From assembly GCA_030549335.1 (NCBI GenBank), contig JAUKPH010000017.1, forward strand, positions 14,407,501-14,471,500: a stretch of DNA of 64,000 bases, read 5' to 3'. Every line of letters starts with the position of its first letter. Within the stretch, counting starts at the first letter, position 1. Position numbers and translations under genes: made by a program. This DNA is from Pontederia crassipes. Its lineage: Eukaryota > Streptophyta > Magnoliopsida > Commelinales > Pontederiaceae. The notes under the pieces are model-generated. The model saw nothing but the letters and a program-made list of their open reading frames with translations, searched no databases and had not been told where the DNA came from. Positions 25,238 through 36,647 of this stretch are shown here, one piece after another.

Positions 25238-25716
25238 TACATTATCTTCCAAACTTGTCTCACAATATTTTTATCCAATCAATTCATTATTTCTCTTCTA
25301 GACATATTTAATATTTTTAATTGATTTTTTATTTATATATTGCCTTTAATAAATTATTTTTCTTAATTAATTGGTCCAAATACATCATTTTTAGCATTTA
25401 TTTTATAATTGATCTTCCAAATTTTATAATATTTTTCCCTCTATTTTCATCCAATCAACTCATTCTTTCTATTTAAACATTATGCCTTACTGTTTTATAT
25501 TCTTTAAATACTTTTAATTATTTTTATTTATTTACAAATTATTATGTTTTAATATCATAATATAAACATTTTAATTCACTTTGAATTCAAAAAAATATAT
25601 ATATATAATAATAATAATAATAAATTTAAATTTAAATTTATGGAATGAACGAGGTGAACTTTTAACTTGAGCGTGAACCCACTCAAAATATTCCTTGCTC
25701 CGCCACTGCTTAAAAG

Positions 25717-26848
25717 CATGTTCTTCTCGGGCACTTCATAACAATTACAATTGTGTTATGCATGCTTTAAAAAATGCAGTTATCATATGTAGCATGGTAT
25801 GTTTGTAGTGGAATGATTCTTAGGTAAAAAAATGTGGAGGCTTTTACACTACAAATCCTATTACATGTCGCAAGCTGCAGGGATTACATAGAGTCGTCTT
25901 CCTATTTGTAATGAGCTAATTTCTGAATAATTTATAAAATAATATTTAAATTTTATTCCAGAAAATATGAGCTGTTATTATTATCTTTAATAATTCCTAA
26001 TTAGATAAAGAATTATGGATAAGAAATTGAGTTGGGATAGGTTTAATAAATTAAACCAGAATTAATTATAATAAAAATTTGCTAAAGAGCTAGGATTAAT
26101 TAAAGGATAAATTTCCATTAGGATTAAGAAGTTTAGTAGAGTTTAATTGGCGCCACGGGAGCGTGTAACCCAGGAGATGAGGGTGCGAGTTTGTTTGAAT
26201 GACCGACTGTAGGAGCGAATTGTTGTGAAAACGGTTAAATTACGAACCGGTGACGATATACCGATCGCGACTTTTAGCCATGATACAAAAATAATCGGCC
26301 ACGACTTTGAGGTTCAGGCCAACTCGCGGGCGCAAGTTTTAGAGTTCTAGCCAGCCATGTAGAAAAAGAAAGAAGTAAAAAAAGAAGAAGAAGAAAAAAA
26401 AAAGGCCGCAACTAGCCACCAGGTTAATCGCATCATATGCGATTCCGTATCATTCTGATTGTGACTTATTGCAACGAGGAGAATAGACAAAGACAAAAAT
26501 TTATTTTATTTTATTAACAAATTTAATTATTTTTTATATATTGATTATCTTGATATTATCATTATTTTGATATTATTATATTGATGTGATATATTTATTG
26601 TCTTGATTAAATTATCATATTGTTGATCGTAATGATGATTATTTAGCTTTTGGATTGAGTTAAGTAAAATTAATTAAAAAATGAAAAATATAGACGTCTT
26701 AGGTAAAACAGATAAAATGAAAAGTTGTTGGGTTTCAATTTCGACTGATTGCCTCCAAGCCTAGGATCAATTATTATTAGAATTGAATTGAATAAGGCAT
26801 ATAGCGTAAATAAGGGATTGCGCTTAGTGTCGAAATGAATAAGATCGA
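25717..26848. other. Intergenic sequence, nothing recognised
   Basis: No gene was found. A purine-rich stretch (GAAAGAAGTAAAAAAAGAAG and onward) lies near 26365-26405. No bounded repeat could be defined. Confidence 0.5.
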
Positions 26849-27309
26849 TGTAACATCTTTCGGCCCAATCAAAATATTATTCGCTTTGGGTCATTGGCCC
26901 GCACGAATTTAAAACGCGTCTTGATAGATGAAGGGGTAGCTACATATAAGCCCATGACCATCTTTATGTAGGACTATTCAATTAGACAATCTTGGTCCTT
27001 AGAATTTAGTTCATTACAATCTTCCTTTCAGAAAGGGCTCAACGTCCTCATTGAGGAGGATCCGTGTTGGGCCATGATCCATGTTTCTCATATGGCTCAA
27101 ATGAGTATGCAATGTTGGCTCTGATACTTGTAATGCCCTCTGTCCCAATTAAAATATTATTCGCTTTGGATTATTGATTAGCGCAAATTTAAAACGTGTC
27201 TTGATAGATGAAGAGTAGCTACATATAAACTCATGATCACCTTCGTATTTTGCTCATGTGAAATTATTCAACGAGAGCCATCTTGATCCTTAGATCTCTA
27301 GTCATTACA
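26849..27309 (-). mobile_element. TRIM (terminal-repeat retrotransposon in miniature)
   Basis: Two direct terminal repeats, 26849-27018 (170 bp) and 27129-27309 (181 bp), each run TGTAA...CATTACA. They flank an internal region of only 110 bp. The primer-binding site lies on the minus strand next to the right repeat (TGGCTCTGATACT, reverse complement AGTATCAGAGCCA), so transcription would run right to left. A purine tract (CTGAAAGGAAGAT on the minus strand) adjoins the other repeat. Flanks ATCGA and ATTGA match at 4 of 5 bases. No protein can be encoded in 110 bp, which defines a TRIM that relies on another element's enzymes. Confidence 0.85.
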
Positions 27310-27874
27310 ATTGAACTTTGGATCGAATTGGTAATTGAATTGATTATGATCATTGAATTGACTTTGACATTGCCAATTGCGATTGAATCAAATTCAGAAA
27401 TGATAATAAGTAATAAGATTATTGAATTTAAAACTGATATTTATTTTTTGATCGGCTATTAATAATTGAGAATTGTTAAATGTTAAATTGGATTACCTAG
27501 ACCATTATTGATAAATTATTATATGGATAATCGATCATTGGATTTATTGAATTATTTTATTTTATTAATCTTTTAGACTCTACGCATCCAGTAATTTGCA
27601 CATATGAATTTTCTTGTATATGGATGGATCCATGTAAGTGAGAAATAATAATAGAGGCAAGTGGCTCATCTCTGTAAAATATGGTTGTTTTACATGACAT
27701 AGGATTAAGTCTTTATAGAATTATTTAGTTTATATTTCACATATTTGAATTGTAAAGATGAATATTTTAGTGTATTTTAAATATGATGATTATTACTTAT
27801 TATTATTTTGGGAAAAAATAATATTTATTATTATATTTTGAAAAATATTGATAATATTTTAAAATAACTCTAAG
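27310..27874. other. AT-rich spacer, nothing recognised
   Basis: Short repeated ATTGAATTG-like words occur near 27320-27420. No feature is supported. Confidence 0.5.
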
Positions 27875-28443
27875 CGGTCGTTTGGTGCATTACTAATTTA
27901 ATTAATCGATAATTTAAATAATCACTTAAATAAATTATCATTATTTAAATTTTGGTAATATTATATTATAGTGTTTGGAAATTTATGGTAATATAAATAA
28001 TGAATAAAATAATTAGAGAGCAAATTATCAAAATACTACAAAAAATTATTTTACATTTTCATCACATGGTATCATAAATAAATAAACAGACAAACAAAAA
28101 GTGAATACAAATAAAATAAGACCAGCCAAAACTAAGAGTTATTTGTAAAAGATTTTAAATAATAATAAAGATGCAGTTAAATGATATTTTATTTACTAAT
28201 AATATATTTAAAATTATGGAATAAATATTTTTATCAAAATGCATGTCAAGTAACTGGAAATCTAAAAAGTCATTTCTCCTATTTACTATCTAGATTACTA
28301 ATGAGATGGTAATTAAACTTACAAAAATTTTAAAGTTATCAATAATCTGTCAAATTTGGTTGACCAAACAAAATAATGTCATGGTCCCTATAAATTTTAA
28401 ATAAAATAATCAATAATTATATGAATTATCTTGTACCAAACGG
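27875..28443. mobile_element. MITE with GTCGTTTGGTGCA/GCCGTTTGGTACA ends
   Basis: The left end reads CGGTCGTTTGGTGCATTA and the right end reverse-complemented reads CCGTTTGGTACAAGATAATT. The interior is AT-rich without coding capacity. Flanks CTCTAAG and CTCATAAG resemble an 8-bp duplication with an indel, so hAT-like is possible but unproven. Confidence 0.6.
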
Positions 28444-28449
28444 CTCATA

Positions 28450-28700
28450 AGCACATACTTTGTTAGGTGAGTCCGTGGGTAGTTCTTCATCACTTAAGAA
28501 AGATCTCGAATTCGAATATTTGTGTGTAGAAATTGTTGGAAGTCTTATCTATCGTTGCTAGATACGCGATGTGAGACGATCTTACTAGATTAGTTTGGCT
28601 TGGGTCAACCTACAGTGTGTACGATCATTAACGTCGCGTGGGTTGGGTCATTAGTATTACTCTCACGACACTTGGGCACAGTAACCAAAAAAATAAAAAA
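28450..28700 (+). mobile_element. Possible tRNA-derived SINE
   Basis: An A-box-like GTGGGTAGTTCTTCATCAC is followed about 30 bp later by a B-box-like TCTCGAATTCGAA. The segment ends in an A-rich tail (CCAAAAAAATAAAAAAAAAT). The total of about 250 bp suits a SINE. Box matches are imperfect and no target duplication was found, so this is tentative. Confidence 0.35.
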
Positions 28701-28996
28701 AAATCACTTTTTGAGGATGGAGAAATAATTTCATAACAAAAACAAACTCAAATCTTTCATTGTCTGAAGGAGAAACTAAGTGAAAAAAAAGCATCATGAC
28801 AAATGAAATTACTTAATACTGGAGAAAGAAATAACGAGAGAGGGGGAAATTTAAAAGATAAGTTGAATAAAAATGAGGGTGAGAACCACAAATAAATATA
28901 AATTAAATTAAAAGCTAAAAGAGACAAAGAAAAAATAGGGGAAATGAAAAAAAAAAGAAGAAGATAAGCGTGGGGCAATGGCACAAGCCCAAAGCC

Positions 28997-30873
28997 TATA
29001 TTATATGGCCTTACTTAACGGCTGAGATTTAATCCTCTTGCTATCATACGACCGTGATGTGTCCTCCAACTTGTGAGCAAAGCGCGCCGCCACCGCTGTT
29101 GCCGTCGTCTTCCATTTCGGTGTTCCAGCGACTCGGGCGACTTCAGATCGCCCCGCCGTGGTGAGCTCTCTTTCAATTTCCATGGCGTATTCGAGCGATA
29201 TGAGATCCAACGTCTTCATTGTTGTTTTCGGTTCATTCTGCTCGCTTTCTGCGTTAGATGCGTTTTATTTTCGATTTATTGTATTGTAAGACAGCTTGCA
29301 AATATGTTATACTATGATCAGTAGCCTCCTTCGTCCATGTTATTATGCGAAAAAAAAGACTGGGAGATAATAGTGGTAATGTCAATTGACATACTTTGAA
29401 CCTAATGCGTGATTGAGAATTGTTACTGATACATTCTGCTCAATCATGACTATTAAGCTGTTTAAAATGCTTTATCTATGGCGATTAAGCTGTTTAGTAT
29501 GCTTTTATCCAAGTACCAACAGTAGGCATAACATTTGTATTTAAAGTGGAACTGGTTTTTTTTTTTATCATGAGCCTTCTTGGATATTAAGAAGGAAACT
29601 GAGAAGAAGGTAAGGGTGGATTAAGAAAAGGTTTAAAGAGGAGAGAAGAGAATGGAGGGGAAACCCTTTAAACTCAAATTGGGCTAAATTATCTTTTAGC
29701 CATTTGGAGGGGAGAGAAAGTTAACATTTCTACAATGAGTGAAAGAGGAAAGAAGAGAATGGAGGGGTAACCATTCAACCTCAAATTGTGCCAAAAAATT
29801 TTTTTAAGCCATTTGGAGGGAAAATGTTAACATTTCTCTTCCACTCCATTAAATTTTATATCCGGCAAAAGGAAAGAAAATTAAATTTTAACTTCCCCAC
29901 CGTCCCTGTCCTTTGCCCAAAATCAAAACGTACCCTTATGTACCTGTTTTTCTTCTTGGCTCAGAAAATAACCTCTTGTTTAAGCTTTTAGATGCATATG
30001 ATTTGAAGGAGAAGGCTCAATTCAACCTAGGAAGCCTAATTTCTATTCTTTGATTTTCTTTCTATGATAATTGTTACAAAATTTTAATTTCACTTTTTTT
30101 CTAACTCCAATTCTGCCCATTTCTTTATGACATATAAATATTTGTACTTCATTCACAAACATTTAATATCTCTGACAAATCCTTTTAGATGATATATCAA
30201 TATCCATATATTAGATGATATATGCAATGCGTATTGTGAAAGAAGCAGTGTTGAAAGAAAAATGAAATAATAGTACTTGAAAGAAATAAGATAAGAAATA
30301 ATAAGTATTAACATTCTTTAATACTTTAAGTAATTTTGTATAAAACTAATGTTACTAATATTTTTTAGTCAAACGAGCAGGATTTGGATCATGGGGTCAA
30401 AAATACTTTCATCTCACGTCTTACAAAATGAAATCCTTAAATGGGCCACTGTTTTTTGGGTAATTGTTTTTGAGAGAAAAATAACAGCCCACAAATGTGG
30501 GTTGTTATAATTTTTTCTTATCGCAAGTGGTTCCTCCTCCTTTCTACTCTCATGTTGTGTCTTCGCTTTTGCAGCATTTCATCGAGCATCTAAAGACGAC
30601 ACTCCTCAAAGTCTGGAAAGGTGCGCCCCTGTCTCTCTGATCACAACCTTCAGAGAATCCTTTTTCTAAGGCTTTTGAATTTCTCTGCTCCCCAAGAAAC
30701 TTCATAATCTTCGATCTTTTGTCTCATGTACCTTTGACTTTGGATTGTTTGCTATCCTGAGTGCTTCCACGGAATCCAGGGGGGGTGTTCAAAATTTTGT
30801 ATTCTTTTTGTTTTTTTTTATGAAACTCTTGTTAACAATACGGCAGGGATTTGTTGCAGTCAGAGACAATTTG
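28997..30873 (+). promoter_or_regulatory. Promoter and spliced leader of the CB5LP gene
   Basis: A TATA-type box, TATATTATAT, lies at 28997-29006. A GC-rich first leader exon (about 29030-29160) ends at donor GTGAGC. A 46-nt second leader exon (30575-30620) follows CTTTTGCAG and ends at GTGCGC. A third begins after CGGCAG at 30847. The 46-nt exon carries a TAA in frame with the coding sequence, so the ATG at 30874 is the first usable in-frame start. The large first intron contains a diverged pair of ~110-bp direct repeats near 29645-29840 (AGAGAATGGAGGGG...AGCCATTTGGAGGG). Confidence 0.6.
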
Positions 30874-32893
30874 ATGGACATAATTGTAATCACAATGGTT
30901 GTACTTGTTCTCTTAGGGGCATTGTTTCTTCTCCCGCGGTCAAGAACTCAAGGTAGATTTTGCTGAATCCTTGTGTTTATAGTAAATTTCATGTTATATG
31001 TGATCTAGCAGGTGGTTTTTCCTTGTAATTGTGCAGATAAACCCAAAGAAGTTGTTAATCTGAAGTCCACTGGAAAGGTATGCCATTTTAAAAGTGATAA
31101 TTTTAGTTTGGAATCAGTTTTTTTCTGTTGAACACTTAGTAGGTGATTATATGCAACCAAAACTGTGGAAAATGTCTTAAGAACTGGAGTTAGAATTTTG
31201 GTATATGACAAATCCGTATGTTGTGTACCTTGCATTTTACTTGTGCCACATAGTTATTGGTCATCGTTTAGTATCATTGGTGCATTAGTTTTCAGTGTCC
31301 CTGACCTGAACATAGGTACAGAGAAAAAAAGGGCACAGTAGATAAAAGAAAGAACATAAAATATGAAAGTTGGTCATCCGCATATTCCTGAAGTCAACAC
31401 TCAGGAGTAAACTGTTCTTCATGTCAGAATTAATAAGATGTATGTTGTGTTCCAAAATACATTGATATTTTATAAAATAAATTCTGAAGACCTGTTTCTG
31501 GCCAAGATATTTTGGATCCATATGGACGTACTAGAACTCCTAATTTTCTAAGATTTTTCTCGATCTTATATGAACTGTTAGAAGGTCATTCCAAAATGTA
31601 GGCTCCAAAGACCCCAAGCTGAAAATTTGGTTGTGGAGCAAATTGTTTTGTGGTACCTTGTTCTTTTTTTTAGGCGCACATTAATTGCTAATTTTTATGT
31701 CTACTGAATATCATAATGTCTTTTTTGCTTTCACGAAGTGTATTATGAAGAAATATGAACACTCATTTTTCTTTTGTTTTTATTGTTCTTAGACGTTAAA
31801 GACTTATACCAAAGAAGAGGTCTCTCTTCATAACACGAGGAAGGATTGTTGGATCGTCATCAAAGGAAAGGTCAGATGACCTCCATGTGTTTTATTAAGT
31901 TTGTTGAGATCTTACGAGGAGGGTTTATGTTTAGTTCCTTCTATAGGTATACGATGTTACACCATATGTGGAGGAACATCCAGGAGGTGATGCTATACTA
32001 AACAATGCAGGAGCCGATTCAACAGAGGGATTTTATGGGTTTGTCCTTTTCTGAGAAGTTGCAATCAGTTTTCACAACATTGCTTTTCTTGCCAATATTT
32101 GGTATTTTTTAAAGACAGGATTAGTGCGATCCACAAGTATGATTTGATTTGTGCACAATGAAATATAGTCGACAAATCTCATATAAGGCTTTGTCGAATC
32201 TCATGAACATGGATCGATCCATGTAGCCGACCCCACCTAGTGGGATAAGGCTTTGTTGTTGTTGTTGTTGTTGTTGAAATATAGTCGACAACTAACCACA
32301 ATGTCAGGAATAGATCAAAACACTGCCATCCAATCTAGCATGTTAGATTGTTGTAACATATTGCTGATTGAGTCAGCCCTAAAAAAAGTTTATTGCTGAT
32401 TCTTAGTATTCATATTTGTCAAATTTAGTTGGATGGATACCCTAATTCAATAGACATCCATTTTCTCTTAAAAAAAGACTATCTATAAAGAATGATTCTA
32501 ATTATTTATAAGGGAAATTGCAAGACTCGTTTTGATGTTCCATGGATTTTTTTTATTGGTCTCAACAAAGTTTTGCTTCCTAGTTCTCTAGAGTCTCCGA
32601 TTTTGATGAGCTTGTACTCAGTTATATTGATAACATTGTAATAGCGGCGAGTGGGCGAAGTTATAAGATATTTTGTAATAAATACAAACTTTTATAATGA
32701 ATAAAAAATAGGTGTGAGCACACATACTTTATCTTCTCAAAATAAAATCAGCCTTGGTTTAGACAATAAGTTTGGCAAATTTGGATGGGTATCATCAATT
32801 TCTTGAAGGCTGTCTACATTTTGCAGGCCACAACATGCTACGCGGGTCTTTGATATGGTGGATGAATTTTACATTGGGGATCTGACAAGCTGA
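30874..32893 (+). CDS. CB5LP: CB5LP-type cytochrome b5-like protein, N-terminal membrane anchor
   Basis: Five coding exons: 30874-30952, 31037-31077, 31793-31870, 31947-32038, 32827-32893. All have GT-AG borders and in-frame joins, giving 357 nt and 118 aa. A single N-terminal hydrophobic helix (residues 3-20, IIVITMVVLVLLGALFLL) is followed by a basic linker, then a cytochrome b5 fold from residue 41. The heme-ligand motif HPGG puts His77 as one axial ligand; His100 in GPQHATRVF is the likely second. Ordinary plant cytochrome b5 is anchored by its C-terminus; this one ends shortly after the heme domain (YIGDLTS), matching the CB5LP group. It probably passes electrons to membrane oxidases or reductases; the partner is unknown. 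The fourth intron holds a 100-bp LINE insertion. Confidence 0.93.
32176..32275 (+). mobile_element. 5'-truncated RTE-type LINE tail in an intron
   Basis: The 100-bp insert ends CCCCACCTAGTGGGATAAGG then CTTTGTTGTTG(TTG)n, the 3' end shared with 62223-62765. A perfect 16-bp target duplication GAAATATAGTCGACAA flanks it (32160-32175 and 32276-32291). It lies in intron 4 of the cytochrome b5-like gene, sense to the gene. Confidence 0.9.
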
Positions 32894-35800
32894 AAATGTA
32901 TTAACAGATCACAGCTTGTGATTGTGCAATTTCCGTGACATTTGCGGTTGTATCATCCATTGAATAACGTTGTGTTATTATTATTGATATCCACTCGGAG
33001 ATCCATGTATTTAAAATGATTAGCACTTGATTAATTCCGAATCGAAATAGGCAAATGATGGCTTGAATTGAATATGTGACTGACAGTTGAGCCAACCAAG
33101 TCTGATTATTTTATTTTAATTCAATCAGCAAGCAATTATTATTTTATTCTGGTCTGTCGTGGTCTGGCATCATTCAACCCAAGGTCATTTCTTTAAGAGG
33201 AGCAACTTGCTCTAAATCACTATGTAGTTTATTTGCCTCTTATTTTGGAATAGACTGGGGAATTTTCTCGCTCATAACACGATTTAAGGCAATGATTGTA
33301 TATGGAATATACAATAATTGAAATATAAGTTAAGATTCAGAATACTTCAATTTAAGCTAAACTAATATTTTTATAACTATATTTTTGTGTTGAAAAAAGA
33401 ACAATATTGCCATATGGAGAGAAAAATCTAAAATTTTCCCACCAACTTAACATGGCCCCAATTCAATGTATCGAGACGGCGTATCAAATTCAAATAGTCA
33501 ATAAATTAATCAACCGTCAATTTTTATTTTCTAAAAGGGAATAACAATTTTTCGCAAGTCATCCAAAATTATTCTAATCACATGATCAGATAAGATACAT
33601 CACCTTTTGATATACTACTATTTAGGTAGTTAAGGAAAAGTATTCATGTGGAAAAAAAATTGGAATAATGGTGAAAGAAAAATATGCTTCAAAAGCATAA
33701 TTTTTTATATGAAAAAAATATAAGTTTTAGTTATTTTAATCAAAGAATAAGCACTTTCATGTTATTCATCTTGTTCGTTAAAGAGTATTTAATTTTATTA
33801 GATTATCATTTTAATTAATATATAAGTTACAAAGACAAGAAAATGAATTAGTTGGAAATTACACAAGCAATTATTAATATAGTATAAACAATGAATACTA
33901 ATAAACTTTCTAAATTAAAATTTTGCAAAACTTTTAGAAAATATAAATATGATTTGTAACTCCTTTCTATTATTAAATTATATATATGTAGATATATGAA
34001 TATAACTGATAAAATTCACAAGAACAATTTTTTTTTCATGAAGAATTGAAGATGGAGTTATATATTTACAATTTAATTTTGCCACTTAGCATATATTAAA
34101 CTCATGTTAATTAATATGTAAGGACCGGACATCAACTTGGATAAATCTCTACGAACCGGATAATAATAAAATGTTATATTTTTAAAAGATATAATTAATG
34201 CACTCATATATTGCATTAATTCTATAAATTACATCAAGTTATACGTTGAAAATTAATACATATTAACTTAATATATAATAAATTTTTATTAATATATAAG
34301 GATTTTAATATAAAGATTTCATATGAAAAATGAAGTCACAATTATTAAAAAAACCAATTTGTATTATGAATTTAAATGCCATAAATGAGGAAAAAAGAGA
34401 AAAATATATGTATATAAAATAGTTTAGAATTCATAAATTAAATAATAGGAAAAAATCAATTGTTAATTTTTTTAAAGTAATTTACATATTAATAATATCA
34501 GAAAAAAGTAAAGGTAAAGTTTAGTTATTAAAAAAATAGAGCAAAATAAATAATCCCCCATTAAAGGCACAGTGTGAAAACACCCGAATGTGGAACCGTT
34601 TGAAAGCGACATCTTCTATAAAATGAGACGGAGTAATTCATGTATCAACATAATTTTTTATATTAAAATGAGACGGAGTGATTGGTTCTATCCGATTTTT
34701 GATCGATTTTCAACTATTCTTATCCGATTTGGTAACTCTGACTATAAATAAAATCAGCTTCAATGCCCAATTGCCCAATCACTTTCTCACTTCTTTTACG
34801 TATGATGACTTTGAGAATCTAATAGTAATGAATTAATCTCGTTAGCCAAAATTCAAGAATACGTTATAAATAAAGAAGGTTTTCTCCTCGTCATTTATTT
34901 ATTTTCAAGTTAAGAAGACATAAAAGGAAAAATTACAGCAAATCCCTTTTCAACTTTGAAATTCGCTCTACGTCACTCTTCATCTTTTAACTCATTGTAC
35001 TGAATGCTCTTTTCACCGTCGATCGTCTATTTCACCGTCTATCGTCTATTTCCATATCGCATAACTGACGTGGCATCTTCTCTCTCCTTCACATAAGTAT
35101 TTAATTAAAAATAAAAAAATGCACGGGAGAGGGGGGCGTCGCCCTCTCTCTGCGACAACCAGCTTATTATCTGTGCACGCCGATAGAAAGGGCAAATGTT
35201 CTCGTCTTCGGCAAGAACATTGAATATTCTTGTTGAAGGCAAGAATATTTGCTTTTTTTTTTGTTCTCGAGCCGCAATCCTTTTTTTTAAATTTCATCGA
35301 TTCTTTTAATTATTTTGGTTTGTATGTATATATAATTTATAATATATTAGTACATTATTAAGGATATTATAAAATAATTTATTAAATGTTATTAATTAAA
35401 AACTATAAAATAATTAGTTCTAATAATTAATAAATATTTTATTAATTAAACTATTCAATTATTTTTAAAAAATAAATTATATTTAGATATTAAAATGTAC
35501 ATAAATTGTAATATTAATAATATTTAAAATGTTTAATCAAAATAAATAAAAATAATATTAATAATATAATAATTTATGTAAATTATAATATTAATAATAT
35601 ATTCTTATTTACTATAATTTTATTACTCATAAAATAATAAATTATATTTTTAGTTTTTACTTTTATTCAAACACCCACTAAAACTTATTCATCACGTCAA
35701 CTTTTTAAATCTTTATCATTACACTTTTTCATCCAGACACCAACTCAAACTTTTCTATCATATCAATTAGTTCTCGAGAACAAAAGTTCTCTCAATATTC

Positions 35801-36640
35801 CTGTACCAAACGCAGCCTACGTGCGCCGAGAGAAGAGGAGGAGGAGGAGGGGGGGGGGGGGAGGAGAGGGTTAAGAATATAAAATTATTGATATTATTCT
35901 TTTTAATGGCTTAAAGTTTTAAAGAAATTAGTTACATGATATCAAGATTCGAGATCCTAAATTCAAATCCCTCGTTAAAATTTTAATAAAAAAATATTTT
36001 TCTCTCTTAATTATTATTGATATGATATGTTGAATTAAATCAAAAGTATCAAGACAGAAATCTCACGGACAGGTGGACGTCCTCCATCTCAAAGTCGTCA
36101 TCCATCGCCAACCGGCAGCAAAGACCACCGGAGGTCCCGGAGCAAGGGACGACCAAACATTTATCATAGAAAAATTGAAAAATGAAGTATGAATATGACA
36201 CACCTAGTCATCTTGAGCTTTAGCTGGTTGTGTGGTGGCAGCAACTTCTTTGAAACTAATTGAAAGTAAAAAAAATAAAGAACTGATGTGATTAAAAGTT
36301 CTGAATTAAAAAAATTTTATGCTATCTTCATATTCCAAATACCTCTTCATAAGTTATTATTTGGTAGATAGTCAATTGAACACGTATAAATGTGGGACGG
36401 GTAGTATTATAGATGAGATGACTGATAAATCCTTAAAAATGAGTAGAATAAATTAATAAATGAGAATAAAAAAGACAAGTATACTTTTTATAGATGGCTG
36501 ATAAATCCTTAAACATGACAAATAATAAAACTAGACACATTTACATTTCACTTACTTTTTTATTTTTTTTCCCACAATTTATTTACTAGTAAAATGAAAA
36601 AAAAAACTAGTGAGCAGTAACCCGGGGTGGGAAAAAAAAA
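32894..36640. other. Long AT-rich intergenic region
   Basis: No gene was recognised across 3.7 kb. Features seen: two direct copies of AAATGAGACGGAGT (34621 and 34667), resembling one end of Stowaway-type elements but lacking a partner; a GGAGGAGG and 14-G run near 35835-35862; and a small GC-richer patch at 36060-36165 with no domain. The rest is low-complexity AT sequence. Confidence 0.5.
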
Positions 36641-36647
36641 CACGGTC

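Larger units (their letters stand above)
24896..25708. mobile_element. Non-autonomous hAT element, 813 bp
   Basis: Termini are CAAGGGCGGAGC and, reverse-complemented, CAGTGGCGGAGC. A perfect 8-bp target duplication CTTAAAAG flanks it (24888-24895 and 25709-25716). CA/TG ends with an 8-bp duplication are diagnostic of hAT elements. The interior has two internal tandem duplications and an AT-rich right half, with no transposase. Confidence 0.88.

Noticed and set aside
32901..33095. Minus-strand frame just downstream of the cytochrome b5-like gene
   Set aside because: It overlaps the likely 3' untranslated region of that gene, is short and has no domain.
34610..34700. Stowaway MITE
   Set aside because: GAGACGGAGT occurs twice in the same orientation, but there is no inverted partner and no TA-flanked pair of ends.
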